A stretch of 64,000 bases of DNA, taken from Thermohalobaculum sp039513195 (GTDB lineage: Bacteria > Pseudomonadota > Alphaproteobacteria > Rhodobacterales > Rhodobacteraceae). Location: the NCBI GenBank assembly GCA_039513195.1, contig JBCCRM010000006.1, positions 118,238-182,237 on the forward strand, read 5' to 3'. A program made the translations under genes and the position numbers. This document shows, piece after piece, positions 62,322 to 64,000 of the stretch. The number at the start of each line of letters is the position of its first letter. Within the stretch, counting starts at the first letter, position 1. Under the pieces are notes generated by a model that saw only the letters and a program-made list of their open reading frames with translations, was not told where the DNA came from and ran no database searches.

Positions 62322-63707
62322 ATGGCATCGGCACTATTCTCGCGCTCTAGCACTGTTTTCATCGCATCCTGGATTGCGCTCTCCCTCTCTTGGCTGGGCA
62401 CTGCATGGGCCGAGCAAGCGTCGACGCTGCCGGACTACGTGATTGAGGAGTACGGAACACCCCCGGCGGTCCCGACCGGTCCGCTCCCAGAGGATGTGCA
62501 GGCTGCGGTCAAGGTGGCCTTCGTGGACAGCATGGAAGACGGATCCTGGGGAGAGGCGCAAACACTGGCCCTGACCGAGATCTCCGAGGCGAACGACCCG
62601 CGACTTGCTTGGATCATCAGCGACTTGATGCGGTTCGTGTCGGGTCCGGCGTTGAATCGAGCTCTCGCAGACGCCGCCTCCGAATTGCTCGGCAAGGATT
62701 TGGCCCGCGGCAATAGCTGGGGGAACGTCACTGATCACCTCATTGCCTGGGAGATTCCGGCACCCCCGGACTACTTGCAGACGAAACGGGCAATCTTCAC
62801 GAACGCTCTGCCCGGATGGGACCGGATCTTTGTGCAGGGAGACATCGACTGGCGCCTTGTGTCCTGGGGCGGTGTGCTGATCGACGACCGGGCCTACGAC
62901 ACGACCGATAGGAACTGCAATTGCATTCCAGCAGCTGACAACCCCGAAGTGTCGAACGCGGAAGACGCGACATGGCTGAAGGATGAGGACATCGTTTTCG
63001 GCATCGAGGTGAACGGCGAGCACCGCGCTTACCCACGGCGCATCATGGAAGTCCGCGAAATGGTTAACGACACACTGGGTGGCAGGGATCTTGGCATTCC
63101 CTACTGCACATTGTGCGGTGCAGCCCAAGCCTATTTCACCGATGAAATGCCGGAGGGCATCGACCGGCCGGTGTTGCGCACGTCAGGTCTGCTTATTCGC
63201 TCCAACAAGGTGATGTACGACATCGAGACCTACTCGGTCTTCGACACCTTCTTGGGCAATGCGGTGACTGGTCCGCTGGCCGAGAAGGGCCTGCAACTGA
63301 AGCAAGCCACGGTTGTCACCACCGATTGGGGAACATGGAAGCGGGACCATCCGGAGACGACGGTGCTGCTTGAGCGCTACGCGCTGGGCCGGGATCCCGA
63401 TTTCCGCAATGGCCGAGATGCCGACGGCCCGATCTTTCCGATTGGCGATGTCGATCCGCGCCTGCCGGTCCACGAGGACGTCATCGGTGTCGTCACGGCA
63501 TCGGGAAAGCCGATCGCGTTCCAGCGCAGCAAGGCGTTTGTGGCGCTCAGGGCGGGTGAGGAGATCGGTTTCGAGAATGTTCGCTTGGAACTCGATGCTG
63601 GCGGGATCAGAGCCATCGGCGTAGACGGGTCGGATCTGGGCAGCCATCAGGCGTTCTGGTTTGCCTGGTCCCAGTTCCATCCTCAGACGGAACTTTGGCC
63701 CGGATAG
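62322..63707 (+). CDS. DUF3179 domain-containing exported protein
   Basis: A 461-residue exported protein. The signal peptide is at about 1-31 (SSTVFIASWIALSLSWLGTAWA). The C-terminal two thirds fit DUF3179: FGIEVNGEHRAYPRRIMEVREMVNDTLGG, then the signature IPYCTLCGAAQAYF, RTSGLLIRSNKVMYDIETYSVFDTFLGNAVTG, and TTDWGTWKRDHPETTVL. CTLC gives two invariant cysteines. The domain is of unknown function and often exported. The ATG at 62322 is preferred over an upstream GTG-type start. The downstream neighbour is an insertion sequence. Confidence 0.85.
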   Translation: MASALFSRSSTVFIASWIALSLSWLGTAWAEQASTLPDYVIEEYGTPPAVPTGPLPEDVQAAVKVAFVDSMEDGSWGEAQTLALTEISEANDPRLAWIISDLMRFVSGPALNRALADAASELLGKDLARGNSWGNVTDHLIAWEIPAPPDYLQTKRAIFTNALPGWDRIFVQGDIDWRLVSWGGVLIDDRAYDTTDRNCNCIPAADNPEVSNAEDATWLKDEDIVFGIEVNGEHRAYPRRIMEVREMVNDTLGGRDLGIPYCTLCGAAQAYFTDEMPEGIDRPVLRTSGLLIRSNKVMYDIETYSVFDTFLGNAVTGPLAEKGLQLKQATVVTTDWGTWKRDHPETTVLLERYALGRDPDFRNGRDADGPIFPIGDVDPRLPVHEDVIGVVTASGKPIAFQRSKAFVALRAGEEIGFENVRLELDAGGIRAIGVDGSDLGSHQAFWFAWSQFHPQTELWPG

Positions 63708-63916
63708 GAGGCTAATTGGGCAGCGGATGGTCGTACGGCCCCGTTGGAGCGGGAGCCGCACCGGCGGGTTTCTGGGGGCTGACTGATCGTCCTTGTGCGG
63801 CGATCTTCGGCGCATTGCCGCAGATAAGTCCGCTTCGACCCGAGGAATGTTGCCGGCCGGGGACTGTCAGGAATTTGGTGTTTGGGCCATGACGATGCGA
63901 TTGGAGGAGACATCGC
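63708..63916. other. Spacer before the insertion sequence, possibly including its terminal repeat
   Basis: About 210 bases. GGGACTGTCAGGAATTTGG at 63860-63878 looks like the outer end of an IS256-family element, but the second end is outside the window, so the inverted repeat cannot be confirmed. Confidence 0.4.
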
Positions 63917-64000
63917 CTGGCACGACGCAAGAAGCCTGTTATCGCTGACGAGCTGCTGGACCAGCTTCTGGCCGGCAGCGATCCGCAGACAGTTTGCAGC
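63917..64000 (+). mobile_element. 5' end of an IS256-family transposase gene (runs off the window)
   Basis: The last 84 bases encode ARRKKPVIADELLDQLLAGS and then DPQTVCS, the well-known N-terminus of IS256-family transposases (mutator type; consensus MARRKxPVIPDELLDQLLAG). The start position has CTG (63917) where ATG is normal, and no standard start lies in frame upstream, so the copy either uses CTG or has a damaged start. Only 27 codons after the CTG are visible; the catalytic DDE residues lie outside the window. Confidence 0.8.

Overview
The window is GC-rich bacterial DNA whose gene content and order (a YmdB-type phosphoesterase, 5-formyl-THF cyclo-ligase, a probable 6S RNA, zapA and a coiled-coil partner, divergent transketolase and GAPDH, then yebC) are typical of the alphaproteobacterial family Rhodobacteraceae. 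The genus cannot be fixed from the sequence. No rRNA, tRNA or CRISPR array was seen. All functions are read from sequence motifs and gene context; no database search was possible.

Region 1 (1-14.6 kb) is mostly core chromosome: two GNAT acetyltransferases, a small RTX protein, the YmdB-like phosphoesterase, fau, the 6S RNA candidate, zapA, tkt, gap, an SLC13-type permease with regulatory RCK_C domains, a dihydroorotase-like amidohydrolase and YebC. Region 2 (14.65-17.35 kb) is an AT-richer insertion carrying a four-helix membrane protein translationally coupled to a membrane-anchored NB-ARC/TPR STAND ATPase, possibly an uncharacterised defence module. Region 3 (17.4-24.3 kb) holds small conserved genes, a polytopic membrane protein and a 1399-residue RTX-exported glycoside-hydrolase-like protein with an N-terminal DUF5060.

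Region 4 (24.7-36.5 kb) looks like an amine-utilisation locus: a Pot-type ABC transporter and a copper amine oxidase on the minus strand, and divergently an HpaB-family flavin monooxygenase followed by a periplasmic binding protein coupled to a hybrid histidine kinase. Region 5 (37.0-41.8 kb) is a siderophore-type iron ABC transporter with a divergent AraC regulator. Region 6 (41.8-51.1 kb) is an amide/amino-acid catabolic locus: an RpiR regulator with a glutamine-synthetase-like ligase on one side, and on the other an N-formylglutamate-amidohydrolase-like enzyme, an isochorismatase-like hydrolase, a Liv-type transporter with a fused permease-ATPase, and an acetamidase/formamidase.

Region 7 (51.4-59.2 kb) is devoted to metal homeostasis. 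A 52-residue metallothionein gene (14 Cys) precedes an ECF sigma factor with the Cys signatures of CorE-type metal-sensing sigma factors. Divergently, a Zur-box-like palindrome precedes nine tightly spaced genes: zur, a 44-residue membrane peptide, znuC, znuB, znuA, a DsrE protein, a CobW GTPase, a DUF1826 protein and a class III alcohol dehydrogenase. That dehydrogenase has lost two of the four structural-zinc cysteines but keeps its catalytic-zinc ligands, suggesting a zinc-saving paralogue. The window ends with two coupled short-chain dehydrogenases, a small secreted protein, a DUF3179 protein and the first codons of an IS256-family transposase.
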